Shown here: positions 25,234 to 34,008 of the stretch, in pieces
Layout: each line of letters begins with the position of its first letter
Numbering within the stretch: the first letter of the stretch is position 1
Assembly: GCF_900103585.1 (NCBI RefSeq)
Contig: NZ_FNHV01000002.1
Location: 301,461-365,460 of the forward strand
Source of the DNA: Streptomyces sp. cf386
GTDB taxonomy: Bacteria; Actinomycetota; Actinomycetes; Streptomycetales; Streptomycetaceae
Direction of reading: 5' to 3'
DNA: 64,000 bases
Translations under genes and position numbers: made by a program
The notes under the pieces: generated by a model
Database searches by the model: none
Told to the model about the DNA's origin: nothing
What the model saw: the letters and a program-made list of their open reading frames with translations, nothing else

Positions 25234-25265
25234 AGGGGCGCGGGGAACTGCGCGACCAGCCACAC
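25234..25265 (-). repeat. Intergenic repeat copy 1 (reverse orientation)
   Basis: AGGGGCGCGGGGAACTGCGC is the complement of the recurring core GCGCAGTTCCCCGCGCCCCT. It begins directly after the alpha subunit stop and separates it from the acyl-CoA dehydrogenase gene. Confidence 0.8.
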
Positions 25266-25290
25266 ACAACCCGCACCCGGGAGGAGCCCC

Positions 25291-26430
25291 ATGCCCACCA
25301 CTCTCGCATCCGAAGAACACAAGGTCCTACGATCCGCAGTCGCCGCCCTCGGCAAGCGCCACGGCCGCACCTATGACCGAGAAGCACTCTGGGCCGAAGC
25401 AGCCAAGCTCGGCTACCTCGGCGTCAACCTGCCGGAGGCATACGGCGGCGGAGGCGGCGGAATCGCCGAACTCTCCATCGTCCTCGAAGAGCTGGGCGCA
25501 GCCGGATGCCCGCTCCTGATGATGGTCGTGTCCCCCGCCATCTGCGGCACGGTCATCGCCCGCTTCGGCACGGAAGAACAGAAACAGCACTGGCTTCCCG
25601 GACTCGCCGACGGCACCCGCACCATGGCCTTCGGCATCACCGAACCCGACGCCGGCTCCAACAGCCACCGCATCACCACCACGGCCCGACGCGACCCGGA
25701 CACCGGAGACTGGATCCTCACCGGCCGCAAAGTCTTCATCTCCGGCGTCGACATAGCCGACGCCACCCTCATAGTCGGCCGCACCGAAGACGCCCGCACC
25801 GGCAACCTCAAGCCCTGCCTGTTCATCGTCCCCCGAGACGCCGAAGGCTTCACACGCCACCAGATCGACATGGAACTGAACGCCGCGGAGAAGCAGTTCG
25901 AGCTGACCCTCGACGACGTACGGCTCCCCGCCGACGCACTCGTCGGCGACGAGGACGCCGGCCTCCTCCAGCTCTTCGCCGGCCTCAACCCCGAGCGCAT
26001 CATGACGGCCGCCTTCGCGATCGGCATGGGACGCTACGCCCTCGCCCGTGCCGTCGAGTACGCGCGCGACCGCACCGTCTGGAAGGCCCCCATCGGCTCC
26101 CACCAGGCCATCGCGCACCCCCTCGCCCAGGCGCACATCGACCTCGAACTGGCCCGGCTGATGATGCAGAAGGCTGCCCTTCTGTACGACGCGGGGGACG
26201 ACGTCGGCGCCGGTGAGGCCGCCAACATGGCCAAGTACGCGGCCGGGGAGGCCTGTGTGAAGGCCGTCGACCAGGCCGTGCACACCCTCGGCGGCAACGG
26301 CCTCACGCGCGAGTTCGGTCTCGCCTCGTTGATAACCGCCGCGCGCGTGTCTCGTATTGCTCCGGTGAGCCGGGAGATGATTCTCAACTACGTCTCCCAC
26401 CAGACCCTCGGTCTGCCGAAGTCGTACTGA
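25291..26430 (+). CDS. Acyl-CoA dehydrogenase, AtuD/LiuA-like position
   Basis: A 379-residue flavoenzyme introducing an alpha-beta double bond in an acyl-CoA. It has the full ACAD layout: N-terminal helical domain, FAD strand domain (MAFGITEPDAGSNSHRITTTA) and C-terminal helices (LGGNGLTREFGLASLITAARVSRIAPVSREMILNYV, cited by pattern). GGGAGGAG precedes the ATG. In the operon it sits between the carboxylase and the CoA ligase; if the pathway is atu-like it would oxidise citronellyl-CoA or a similar 3-methyl-branched acyl-CoA, giving the substrate for the carboxylase. Confidence 0.92.
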   Translation: MPTTLASEEHKVLRSAVAALGKRHGRTYDREALWAEAAKLGYLGVNLPEAYGGGGGGIAELSIVLEELGAAGCPLLMMVVSPAICGTVIARFGTEEQKQHWLPGLADGTRTMAFGITEPDAGSNSHRITTTARRDPDTGDWILTGRKVFISGVDIADATLIVGRTEDARTGNLKPCLFIVPRDAEGFTRHQIDMELNAAEKQFELTLDDVRLPADALVGDEDAGLLQLFAGLNPERIMTAAFAIGMGRYALARAVEYARDRTVWKAPIGSHQAIAHPLAQAHIDLELARLMMQKAALLYDAGDDVGAGEAANMAKYAAGEACVKAVDQAVHTLGGNGLTREFGLASLITAARVSRIAPVSREMILNYVSHQTLGLPKSY

Positions 26431-26465
26431 CCGGCACGACCGGCACCGTGTCGCGAGGAGGAACC

Positions 26466-28043
26466 GTGTTCCGCAGCGAGTACGCAGACGTCCCGGCCGT
26501 AGAACTCCCCATCCACGAGGCCGTACTGGGCCGCGCCGCCGAGTTCGGGGACGCGCCCGCGCTCGTCGACGGCACGGACGGCATGACCCTGACCTACGAG
26601 CAGCTCGACCGCTTCCACCGGCGCATATCCGCCGCCCTCGCCGAGGCGGGCGTCCGCAAGGGCGACGTCCTCGCCCTGCACAGCCCCAACACGGTGGCCT
26701 TCCCGACGGCGTTCTACGCCGCCACGCGCGCGGGTGCCTCCGTCACGACCGTGCACCCGCTCGCCACGCCCGAGGAGTTCGCCAAGCAGCTGACGGACTC
26801 GGCGGCCCGCTGGATCATCACCGTCTCACCGCTGCTGGAGACCGCCCGCCGGGCCGCCGAACTCGCGGGCGGCGTCCAGGAGATCTTCGTGTGCGACAGC
26901 GCGCCCGGACACCGGTCGCTCATCGACATGCTGGCCTCCGCCGCCCCCGAACCGCAGGTCGACATCGACCCCGTGGCGGACGTCGCGGCCCTGCCGTACT
27001 CGTCGGGCACCACCGGCATCCCCAAGGGCGTGATGCTCACCCACCGCCAGATCGCCACCAACCTCGCCCAGCTCGAACCCACCATCCCGGCAGGCCCCGG
27101 CGACCGCATCCTCGCCGTGCTGCCCTTCTTCCACATCTACGGCCTGACCGCTCTGATGAACGCGCCCCTGAGGCTGGGCGCGACGGTCGTCGTCCTGCCC
27201 CGTTTCGACCTGACGACCTTCCTCGCGGCCATCCAGAACCACCGCATCACCGGCCTGTACGTGGCTCCGCCGATCGTCCTGGCCCTCGCCAAGCACCCGC
27301 TGGTCGCGCAGTACGACCTGTCGTCCCTGAAGTACATCGTCAGCGCCGCCGCACCCCTGGACGCGGCGCTCGCGGCCGCCTGCTCGCAGCGCCTCGGACT
27401 GCCGCCGATCGGCCAGGCGTACGGCATGACGGAACTGTCCCCCGGCACCCATGTCGTCCCGCTGGCCGCGATGCACGACGCGCCCGCCGGAACCGTCGGC
27501 AGGCTCATCCCCGGCACCGAGATGCGCATCGTCTCCCTCGACGACCCCGACAAGGACCTCGGCGTCGGCGAGGCCGGAGAGATCCTCATCCGCGGCCCCC
27601 AGGTCATGAAGGGCTACCTCGGCCGCCCCGACGCCACCGCCGCGATGATCGACGAGGACGGCTGGCTGCATACAGGCGACGTGGGCCATGCGGACGCCGA
27701 CGGCTGGCTCTTCGTCGTGGACCGCGTCAAGGAGCTCATCAAGTACAAGGGCTTCCAGGTGGCCCCCGCCGAGCTGGAGGCGCTCCTGCTCACCCACCCC
27801 GGCATCGCGGACGCGGCGGTGATCGGCGTCTACAACGACGACGGCAACGAGGTCCCGCACGCCTACGTGGTCCGCCAGCCGTCCGCCACCGACCTCTCCG
27901 AAGGAGAGGTCATGATGCACGTCGCCGAACGCGTCGCCCCCTACAAGCGCGTCCGCCAGGTCACCTTCATAGACGGCGTCCCCCGGGCCGCCTCCGGGAA
28001 GATCCTGCGCCGCGAACTACGAACACTCGGGAAGGCCACGTGA
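26466..28043 (+). CDS. Acyl-CoA synthetase / 4-coumarate-CoA ligase-like AMP-forming enzyme
   Basis: A 525-residue ANL-family ligase. Motif A3 is YSSGTTGIPKGVMLTH, A5 is QAYGMTELSPGTH, A7/A8 is GWLHTGDVGHADADGWLFVVDRVKELIKYKG, and the catalytic lysine is in ASGKILRREL near the C-terminus. It activates a free acid to its CoA thioester with ATP. The GTG at 26466 has CGAGGAGG upstream; the frame start at 26448 is rejected because it lies inside that site. The stop overlaps the enoyl-CoA hydratase start (GTGA). Position suggests it activates the entry substrate of this pathway, the AtuH role. Confidence 0.9.
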   Translation: MFRSEYADVPAVELPIHEAVLGRAAEFGDAPALVDGTDGMTLTYEQLDRFHRRISAALAEAGVRKGDVLALHSPNTVAFPTAFYAATRAGASVTTVHPLATPEEFAKQLTDSAARWIITVSPLLETARRAAELAGGVQEIFVCDSAPGHRSLIDMLASAAPEPQVDIDPVADVAALPYSSGTTGIPKGVMLTHRQIATNLAQLEPTIPAGPGDRILAVLPFFHIYGLTALMNAPLRLGATVVVLPRFDLTTFLAAIQNHRITGLYVAPPIVLALAKHPLVAQYDLSSLKYIVSAAAPLDAALAAACSQRLGLPPIGQAYGMTELSPGTHVVPLAAMHDAPAGTVGRLIPGTEMRIVSLDDPDKDLGVGEAGEILIRGPQVMKGYLGRPDATAAMIDEDGWLHTGDVGHADADGWLFVVDRVKELIKYKGFQVAPAELEALLLTHPGIADAAVIGVYNDDGNEVPHAYVVRQPSATDLSEGEVMMHVAERVAPYKRVRQVTFIDGVPRAASGKILRRELRTLGKAT

Positions 28044-28774
28044 CACTGATCGGCCGCACACGCGCGCGGGGCGTCGAAACCCTCACCCTCGACGCCCCGC
28101 ACAACCGCAACGCGCTCTCGGCGGCGCTCGTGGGCGAACTGGCCGACGCGCTGACGGACTGCGCCAAGGACACCGACGTACGCGCGATCGTCCTCACCCA
28201 CACCGGCAACACCTTCTGCGCGGGTGCGGACCTGCGCGACCCGCCGCCCCCGGACGGACTGGTCGCGCTGCTCCGCCAGATCGTGGAGCTGCCCAAACCC
28301 GTCGTCGCCCGGGTCACCGGCCACGTACGCGCGGGCGGCCTCGGCCTGCTCGCCGCCTGCGACATCTCGGCCGCGTCACCCCAGGCCACCTTCGCCTTCA
28401 CGGAGGTCCACATAGGCGTGGCCCCCGCGGTGATCTCGCTGACCCTGCTCCCGCGCACCGACCCCCGCGCCCTGGCCCGCTACTACCTCACCGGCGAACG
28501 CTTCACCGCACCGGAGGCGACCCGCATCGGCCTGCTGACGACCGACGGCGAGGACGTCGACGAGACGCTGGCCCCCGTCCTGGACGGCCTCCGCAGAGCC
28601 GCCCCCCAGGCCCTGGCCGAGACGAAGGCGCTGCTCACGGCTAAGGTGCTGGAAACCTTCGACCGGGACGCGGCCGACCTGACCGCACTCTCGGCCCGGC
28701 TGTTCTCCTCCGCGCAGGCCCGCGAGGGGATGACGGCCTTCCTCGAAAGACGGGATCCCGCATGGGTGGTGTGA
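28040..28774 (+). CDS. Enoyl-CoA hydratase/isomerase family protein, AtuE/LiuC-like position
   Basis: A 244-residue crotonase-fold enzyme: DAPHNRNALSAALV at the start, oxyanion segment CAGADL, then VTGHVRAGGLGLLAACDI where GGLGL matches the active-site turn, and FTEVHIGVAPAVIS. In an atu/liu-type pathway it would hydrate the glutaconyl-CoA made by the carboxylase. The GTG start overlaps the ligase stop by 4 bp and its own 3' end overlaps the tetR gene by 13 bp. Confidence 0.88.
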   Translation: MTLIGRTRARGVETLTLDAPHNRNALSAALVGELADALTDCAKDTDVRAIVLTHTGNTFCAGADLRDPPPPDGLVALLRQIVELPKPVVARVTGHVRAGGLGLLAACDISAASPQATFAFTEVHIGVAPAVISLTLLPRTDPRALARYYLTGERFTAPEATRIGLLTTDGEDVDETLAPVLDGLRRAAPQALAETKALLTAKVLETFDRDAADLTALSARLFSSAQAREGMTAFLERRDPAWVV

Positions 28775-29403
28775 GCACAGCAGGCGACCGTGCCGACAGC
28801 GCGGCCCGCGAGGCCCGCGCGGACCGCGTACCCAAGCAGGACCGCAGCCGCGCCACCCGGCAGCGGCTCCTGGAAGCCGCCGTGGCCTGTCTCGCCGAGC
28901 ACGGCTGGGCGGGCTCCACGGTCTCCGTCGTCGCCGAACGCGCCGGCGTCTCCCGCGGCGCCGCCCAGCACCACTTCCCGACCCGCGAGGACCTCTTCAC
29001 CGCGGCGGTCGAGTACGTCGCCGAGGAACGCTCCCTCGCCCTGCGCGCCCTGTTCCCCGAGGGCGCGGCGGGCGACCGGCGCGCGGTCGTCTCCGCCCTC
29101 GTCGACCTCTACACCGGCCCCCTCTTCCGCGCGGCCCTGCACCTGTGGGTGGCCGCGTCGAACGAGGAGCAGCTGCGCCCCCGCGTGACGGAACTGGAGG
29201 CACGCGTGGGCCGCGAGACCCACCGGATAGCGGTGGACCTGCTCGGCGCCGACGAATCCCGCCCGGGCGTACGCGAGACGGTCCAGGGCCTCCTCGACAT
29301 GGCCCGAGGCCTGGGCCTCGCCAACCTCCTCACCGACGACGCCGCCCGCCGGGAGCGGGTGGTGGTGCAGTGGGCGGGGTTGCTGGAGGAAGCGCTCGGC
29401 TGA
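28762..29403 (+). CDS. TetR-family regulator, last gene of the atu-like operon
   Basis: A 213-residue repressor. The helix-turn-helix is at about residues 30-77 (RLLEAAVACLAEHGWAGSTVSVVAERAGVSRGAAQHHF), and the C-terminal half follows the pattern seen in regulators of acyl-CoA catabolism. Its ATG lies inside the enoyl-CoA hydratase gene, so it is co-transcribed with the enzymes and would autoregulate the whole operon. I infer the 14-bp palindrome at 19210-19223 as its site; the inducer is probably an acyl-CoA intermediate. Confidence 0.85.
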   Translation: MGGVSTAGDRADSAAREARADRVPKQDRSRATRQRLLEAAVACLAEHGWAGSTVSVVAERAGVSRGAAQHHFPTREDLFTAAVEYVAEERSLALRALFPEGAAGDRRAVVSALVDLYTGPLFRAALHLWVAASNEEQLRPRVTELEARVGRETHRIAVDLLGADESRPGVRETVQGLLDMARGLGLANLLTDDAARRERVVVQWAGLLEEALG

Positions 29404-29445
29404 GGACGCGACCGGACCTGAACCGCCGACCACCTGCAGCGGCCG

Positions 29446-30795
29446 TCAGTCGTCCTCCCCGCCGTCCCCCTCGCCGTCGTCATCCTGCGGCACCTCATGC
29501 CGCCTCTGCTGCTCCCGCTCCTCCTTGTCCCGCCCGTCCCGACCGGCACTCGTCTCCGCCGCCGGGCTCGGGGACTCAGTCGGGGATGCCGTCGGGGACG
29601 GGGTCGACTCAAGGAGGGACGCGGATGCGGACGCGGGCGTGCTCGGGCCGGGCGGGGCCTCCGACTTCGTGCCCTCCGACCCGGTGTTGTCGGGGGAGAA
29701 CCACAGCATGCCCAGGAGCATCGCGATCATGAAGAGCACCGCTCCGGCCGCCGTGACGGCCACGCGGCTGGTCCCGGACCGCGATCTCGATCTGGATCTC
29801 GGTCTGGGGCTCGGTCCGTCCGTGGGCGCTGTCCCTTGAGCCGAGGGCAGCATGTACGTCGTCGGGTTGCTGGTCTCGCCCACCTGCTGCGACCCGGCGA
29901 CCGAGGGCGACACGGCCGTCTGCCGCCGGGACGGCGGAGTCACGTCGGGCAGAGGCTCGGGGCGGCCCTGCCAGGCGCCGGTCGTGAACCAGTCGGCGGC
30001 CTGCTGGGCGCTGGGCCGCTGCTCGGGGTCCTTGGCGAGCAGGCCGAGGAGGTAGCTCTCGAAGGCGGGCGGGAGGCCGGGGACGCCCAGCTCGCGGGGC
30101 GGTACGGGGGCGGCGTCGAGGTGCTGGTGCAGGATGGCGACGGCCGTGTCGGCCTGGAAGGGCGGGCGGCGGGTCAGCAGCTGGTAGAGGACGCAGCCCA
30201 GCGCGTAGACGTCGGAGGGCGGGCCGGCCGGCTGGCCCAGGGCCCGCTCGGGGGCGAGGTACAGGCTCGTGCCGACGATCTGGCCGGTGGCCGTGAGCGC
30301 GGCTCCGGGGTCGTCCAGGAAGCGGGCGATCCCGAAGTCACCGATCTTGAGGGTGCCGTCGGAGTCCAGGAGCAGATTGCCGGGCTTGATGTCCCGGTGG
30401 ACGATGCCCTGCCGGTGCGCCGCGGCCAGCCCCGAGGCGGCCTGGGCGGCGATACGGGCCACGCGCTCGGCGGGCAGCGCCCCGGAGCGGGCCAGCGTCC
30501 GGGCGAGGCTGTCGCCCTCGACCAGCTCCATCACCAGGTAGAGCTGGTTGTCCTGCTCGCCGAAGTCCCGTACGCCGACCACGTTCGGGTGGTCGATCCG
30601 TGCCGCGGTCTGGGCCTCCAACCGGAACCGGGAGGTCGCGGTGGGGTCGGAGTCCTGGGGCAGGAGGAGCTTGACGGCCACATGCCGGGCGAGCGTCTCG
30701 TCGTAGGCCCGCCAGACCTCCCCCATCCCGCCGCGCCCGATCGACTCGGCCAGCCGGTAGCGGCCCGCTATCAGCACTTGCTTCCCCATCCCCAT
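29446..30795 (-). CDS. Transmembrane Ser/Thr protein kinase without PASTA repeats
   Basis: A 449-residue Hanks-type kinase. Residues about 13-270 hold the kinase domain: G-loop IGRGGMGEVW, Lys42 in HVAVKLL, HRDIKPGN with Asp135, DFG with Asp153, and an activation loop rich in Thr. A linker rich in Arg/Ser/Pro leads to one TM helix (VAVTAAGAVLFMIAMLLGMLWF) and an extracellular Ser/Pro/Glu-rich tail of about 75 residues without recognisable sensor repeats. I used the ATG at 30795; ATG 30789 is equally close to the domain, while a GTG at 30900 would add a His/Ala-rich stretch containing a TTA codon and is less likely. The external tail might sense wall or turgor state. Confidence 0.88.
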   Translation of the reverse strand: MGMGKQVLIAGRYRLAESIGRGGMGEVWRAYDETLARHVAVKLLLPQDSDPTATSRFRLEAQTAARIDHPNVVGVRDFGEQDNQLYLVMELVEGDSLARTLARSGALPAERVARIAAQAASGLAAAHRQGIVHRDIKPGNLLLDSDGTLKIGDFGIARFLDDPGAALTATGQIVGTSLYLAPERALGQPAGPPSDVYALGCVLYQLLTRRPPFQADTAVAILHQHLDAAPVPPRELGVPGLPPAFESYLLGLLAKDPEQRPSAQQAADWFTTGAWQGRPEPLPDVTPPSRRQTAVSPSVAGSQQVGETSNPTTYMLPSAQGTAPTDGPSPRPRSRSRSRSGTSRVAVTAAGAVLFMIAMLLGMLWFSPDNTGSEGTKSEAPPGPSTPASASASLLESTPSPTASPTESPSPAAETSAGRDGRDKEEREQQRRHEVPQDDDGEGDGGEDD

Positions 30796-30923
30796 GCCGT
30801 GAGACGTCCTGATCGCCGCAGGCCGTAACTCACCACGTAGGGACGGGTGATGGTGGGTTGCCGCAGCCGCCCCAGCATACTGGCGGAGCGGATCAGTCAC
30901 GTTCCGTATGCGATCTTCAGCGG

Positions 30924-30979
30924 CATCACGCGGAGCCGGGACCCGGCATCACGCGGAGCAGGATCCGCCCCGCGTGATG
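30924..30979 (-). terminator. Citrate synthase terminator with a duplicated stem arm
   Basis: On the plus strand CATCACGCGG occurs at 30924-30933 and 30947-30956, and its complement CCGCGTGATG at 30970-30979. Either copy can pair with the single right arm (10 bp). The copies belong to a 15-bp direct repeat starting GGCATCACGC at 30922 and 30945. The element lies 41 bp beyond the citrate synthase stop. Confidence 0.65.
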
Positions 30980-31019
30980 ACCGGCACCGGCCCGCCGGAG
31001 AGGTACGCGTGCGTGGGGC

Positions 31020-32120
31020 TCAGTGCGCGATGTCGGCGTAGCCCACGACGTCGCGCGGGTCGCGCGGGCCGGGGCCGATGTAGCGCGCGGACGGGCGGAC
31101 GAGGCGGCCGGTGCGCTTCTGCTCCAGGATGTGCGCCGACCAGCCCGCCGTACGGGCACAGGTGAACATGGACGTGAACATGTGCGCCGGGACCTCCGCG
31201 AAGTCCAGGACGATGGCGGCCCAGAACTCCACGTTCGTGGCGAGGACACGGTCCGGACGGCGGGCGTGGAGCTCCGCCAGGGCGGCCTTCTCCAGGGCCT
31301 CGGCGACCTCGAAGCGCGGGGCGCCGAGTTCGCGGGCCGTACGGCGCAGCACGCGCGCGCGTGGGTCCTCGGCGCGGTAGACACGGTGACCGAAGCCCAT
31401 GAGGCGCTCGCCCTTGTCGAGGGTCTGCTTCACATACGCCGAGGCGTCGCCGGTGCGCTCGATCTCCTCGATCATGTGCAGGACACGGGACGGGGCGCCG
31501 CCGTGCAGCGGACCGGACATGGCTCCTACGGCGCCGGAGAGGGCCGCGGCCACATCGGCGCCGGTGGAGGCGATGACGCGGGCCGTGAAGGTGGACGCGT
31601 TCATGCCGTGCTCGGCGGCGGACGTCCAGTAGGCGTCGACGGCGGCCACGTGTTTGGGGTCGGGCTCGCCACGCCAGCGGATCATGAAGCGCTCGACGAC
31701 GGACTGGGCCTTGTCGATCTCGCGCTGCGGAACCATGGGCAGGCCCTGGCCGCGCGCGGACTGGGCGACGTAGGAGAGGGCCATGACGGCGGCCCGGGCC
31801 AGGTCCGCACGGGCCTGCTCCTCGTCGATGTCCAGGAGCGGTTTCAGTCCCCACACGGGCGCGAGCATGGCGAGGGCGGACTGGACGTCGACGCGGATGT
31901 CGCCGGAGTGCACGGGGATCGGGAAGGGCTCGGCGGGCGGCAGACCGGGCCGGAACGCACCGTCGACCAGCAGCCCCCACACATTGCCGAACGAGACGTG
32001 GCCGACCAGGTCCTCGATGTCGACGCCCCGGTACCGGAGGGCGCCGCCCTCCTTGTCCGGTTCGGCGATCTCCGTCTCGAACGCGACGACTCCTTCGAGC
32101 CCGGGTACGAAGTCGGACAT
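31020..32120 (-). CDS. Citrate synthase (second, short-form type)
   Basis: A 366-residue citrate synthase condensing acetyl-CoA (or propionyl-CoA) with oxaloacetate. Conserved catalytic regions are EHGMNASTFTARVIAST (His), GPLHGGAPSRVLHMI, and MGFGHRVYRAEDPRA (His), with the final Asp region FWAAIVLDFAEVP. The form lacking the long N-terminal domain is the type labelled citrate synthase 2 or citrate synthase/methylcitrate synthase in actinobacteria. I chose the ATG at 32120 with GAGGAG about 8 bases upstream. It is divergent from pdxH. Confidence 0.92.
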   Translation of the reverse strand: MSDFVPGLEGVVAFETEIAEPDKEGGALRYRGVDIEDLVGHVSFGNVWGLLVDGAFRPGLPPAEPFPIPVHSGDIRVDVQSALAMLAPVWGLKPLLDIDEEQARADLARAAVMALSYVAQSARGQGLPMVPQREIDKAQSVVERFMIRWRGEPDPKHVAAVDAYWTSAAEHGMNASTFTARVIASTGADVAAALSGAVGAMSGPLHGGAPSRVLHMIEEIERTGDASAYVKQTLDKGERLMGFGHRVYRAEDPRARVLRRTARELGAPRFEVAEALEKAALAELHARRPDRVLATNVEFWAAIVLDFAEVPAHMFTSMFTCARTAGWSAHILEQKRTGRLVRPSARYIGPGPRDPRDVVGYADIAH

Positions 32121-32406
32121 CAGGCGGCTCCTCATGATGTGTGCGACAGGTGGGGTTGTGGGTGGGACGACCACATGTCAGTCGGCAGAGATGGACGTAC
32201 GCCGATGGATCCACGGTCACGGACGACTCGCGGTCCGGGGGCGTACCCCTGTGATGCCCCGTGCGACTGGCGGTCATCCAATCGCGACGGCAACAGCACG
32301 ATAACCCCGAGTGCCACCCTTGGGGAGGTCTTGCGGCACTCAGTGCCATGCAGTGACCAAGGACACCGTGCCCTACGGCGCCCGCCTCATGCGGCAAGAT
32401 GACGGC

Positions 32407-33075
32407 GTGACCGACCGAGACGCCGTCCCCCTCGACCCCGCCGCGATGCGCAAGCAGTACCGGGCCGAGGGCCTCGCCGAGAACGACCTGGCCGCCACTC
32501 CCGTCGAGCAGTTCGCGCGCTGGTTCAAGCAGGCCGCGGCGGAGGCCCACCTCTTCGAGCCGAACGCGATGATCGTCTCCACCGCGGACGCCGAGGGCCG
32601 GCCCAGCTCGCGCACGGTGCTGCTGAAGCAGTTCGACGAGCAGGGCTTCGTCTTCTACACCAACTACGACTCCCGCAAGGCCCGCGACCTCGCCGACAAC
32701 CCGTACGTCTCCCTGCTGTTCCCCTGGCACGCGATGGCCCGCCAGGTCATCGTCTCGGGCGTGGCCCGGCGCACCGGCCGCGACGAGACGGCCGCCTACT
32801 TCCGCACCCGCCCGCACGGCTCCCAGCTCGGCGCCTGGGCCAGCGCGCAGTCCAGCGCCATCCCGTCCCGCGCCGAACTCGACGCCTCCTACGCCGAGTT
32901 GGCCGCGCGCTACCCCGAGGGCGAGCAGGTGCCTGTGCCACCGCACTGGGGCGGTTTCCGGGTGGCGCCGCAGACGGTGGAGTTCTGGCAGGGACGGGAG
33001 AACCGGCTGCACGACCGGCTGCGGTATGTGGCGGAGCAGGACGGGAGCTGGCGCGTGGAGCGGCTCAGCCCCTGA
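32407..33075 (+). CDS. pdxH: Pyridoxamine 5'-phosphate oxidase
   Basis: A 222-residue FMN enzyme that makes pyridoxal 5'-phosphate from PNP or PMP. Typical segments are [10 protein letters not shown] at the N-terminus, [24 protein letters not shown] (FMN), [26 protein letters not shown] and the C-terminal [24 protein letters not shown] (cited by pattern). The GTG at 32407 gives the usual family length; an ATG at 32389 is a possible alternative. The gene is divergent from citrate synthase and followed by a structured intergenic region. Confidence 0.95.
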   Translation: MTDRDAVPLDPAAMRKQYRAEGLAENDLAATPVEQFARWFKQAAAEAHLFEPNAMIVSTADAEGRPSSRTVLLKQFDEQGFVFYTNYDSRKARDLADNPYVSLLFPWHAMARQVIVSGVARRTGRDETAAYFRTRPHGSQLGAWASAQSSAIPSRAELDASYAELAARYPEGEQVPVPPHWGGFRVAPQTVEFWQGRENRLHDRLRYVAEQDGSWRVERLSP

Positions 33076-33102
33076 CGGCGGCACAGGCTCCGGATACGCA
33101 GA

Positions 33103-33270
33103 CGACCCGCGAACTCGGGTCCTCCGCCGTGGCGGGGAGCCGGCCGGACGTGCCGGCGAGTTCGCGGGTCGGGTGACTGCTGGGATTGGGCCGGCTGCAC
33201 GCGTCTCTCACGTGCTGGTCCGGCACCGCACTGGGTGGGGTGACGGGCCGCTAGCCCGCAGCCACCTCAC
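33103..33270. other. Three successive strong hairpins in the 327-bp gap after pdxH
   Basis: Stem 1 pairs 33103-33117 with 33157-33171 (15 bp, CGACCCGCGAACTCG and its exact complement). Stem 2 pairs GCCGG/CCGGC and nested GCACG/CGTGC within 33190-33224. Stem 3 (33235-33270) has GTGGGGTG against CACCTCAC and CGGGC/GCCCG around a CGCTA loop. The rest of the gap to 33402 holds a run of eight T (33354-33361) and the GNAT promoter. Such dense structure suggests a 3' processed RNA, a small RNA or a complex terminator. Confidence 0.55.
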
Positions 33271-33366
33271 GCGTCCGGTATTCATACATCTGCCGAACCA
33301 CCTCCCTTCTCGTGTACCGCACACACTAGGAAGGGGCTCTCCCCCGATCAACCGTTTTTTTCGTGA

Positions 33367-33395
33367 TGGACGTATCGGCACTGCTCACCTAGCGT
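33367..33395 (+). promoter_or_regulatory. Probable promoter giving a leaderless GNAT mRNA
   Basis: TGGACG (33367-33372) and TAGCGT (33390-33395) are 17 bp apart; the ATG at 33403 lies 7-8 bp past the -10, where transcription should begin. No ribosome site precedes that ATG. Confidence 0.5.
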
Positions 33396-33402
33396 TCCGA
33401 TC

Positions 33403-33873
33403 ATGACGCCCATGTCTGAGCTTCGGATAGCGCCGGTCGACGGCGAGGTCATGCTCGAGGAGTGGCGGTACGTCCACAACGTGATCGTTCCGCCCGCGGC
33501 CATGGATCTCGGAGACGTACGGGAGCGCAGCGGGCGCTACCGGCTGCGGAACGCGTACGTCGGTGATGTCCTGGTCGGCTGTTCGACCGTGCGGCCGCCG
33601 GAGGGCGAGGAGGCCGTGGCGACGGTCATCGCGCGCGTGCTGCCCGAGTACCGGCGGCGTGGGTACGGCAGGGAGCTGTACGAGGACGGGATCGCGCACG
33701 CGCGCGTGCTGGGCGCCGGGGTGATCGAGACCTGTGTGCTGGCCGCCAACGAGGACGGGTTGCGGTTCGCCGAGGCGCGTGGGTTCGTGGAGGTCGACCG
33801 GTACGTGCTGGACGGCGAGAGCGATCTGTGGCTGGACCTGCGGTTGGAGCAGGTCACACGCAGGGACACGTAG
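33403..33873 (+). CDS. GNAT-family N-acetyltransferase
   Basis: A 156-residue acetyltransferase. The acetyl-CoA site is VIARVLPEYRRRGYGRELYEDG (motif A, R/Q-x-x-G-x-G/A form), followed by IETCVLAANEDGLRFAEARGFVEVDRYVL (motif B region), here cited by pattern. Acceptor unknown: amine, antibiotic or peptide N-terminus. An alternative start is the ATG at 33412. Its transcript may be leaderless. Confidence 0.85.
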   Translation: MTPMSELRIAPVDGEVMLEEWRYVHNVIVPPAAMDLGDVRERSGRYRLRNAYVGDVLVGCSTVRPPEGEEAVATVIARVLPEYRRRGYGRELYEDGIAHARVLGAGVIETCVLAANEDGLRFAEARGFVEVDRYVLDGESDLWLDLRLEQVTRRDT

Positions 33874-34008
33874 GCACGGGGCGGCGCGTACAACGATTCC
33901 TTCAATCTTGGGGAACACGGTGTGTGCTGCGTCACGTTCCAGTTAGATGATTGCAAGTGAGCGAACCGACGCGTCGTACGTGCGGACGCAGCTTGGCAGG
34001 GGGTCCAT

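Noticed and set aside
30796..30900. N-terminal extension of the Ser/Thr kinase from GTG 30900
   Set aside because: It would add a His/Ala-rich stretch with a TTA codon and no ribosome site; ATGs at 30795/30789 lie directly before the kinase domain.
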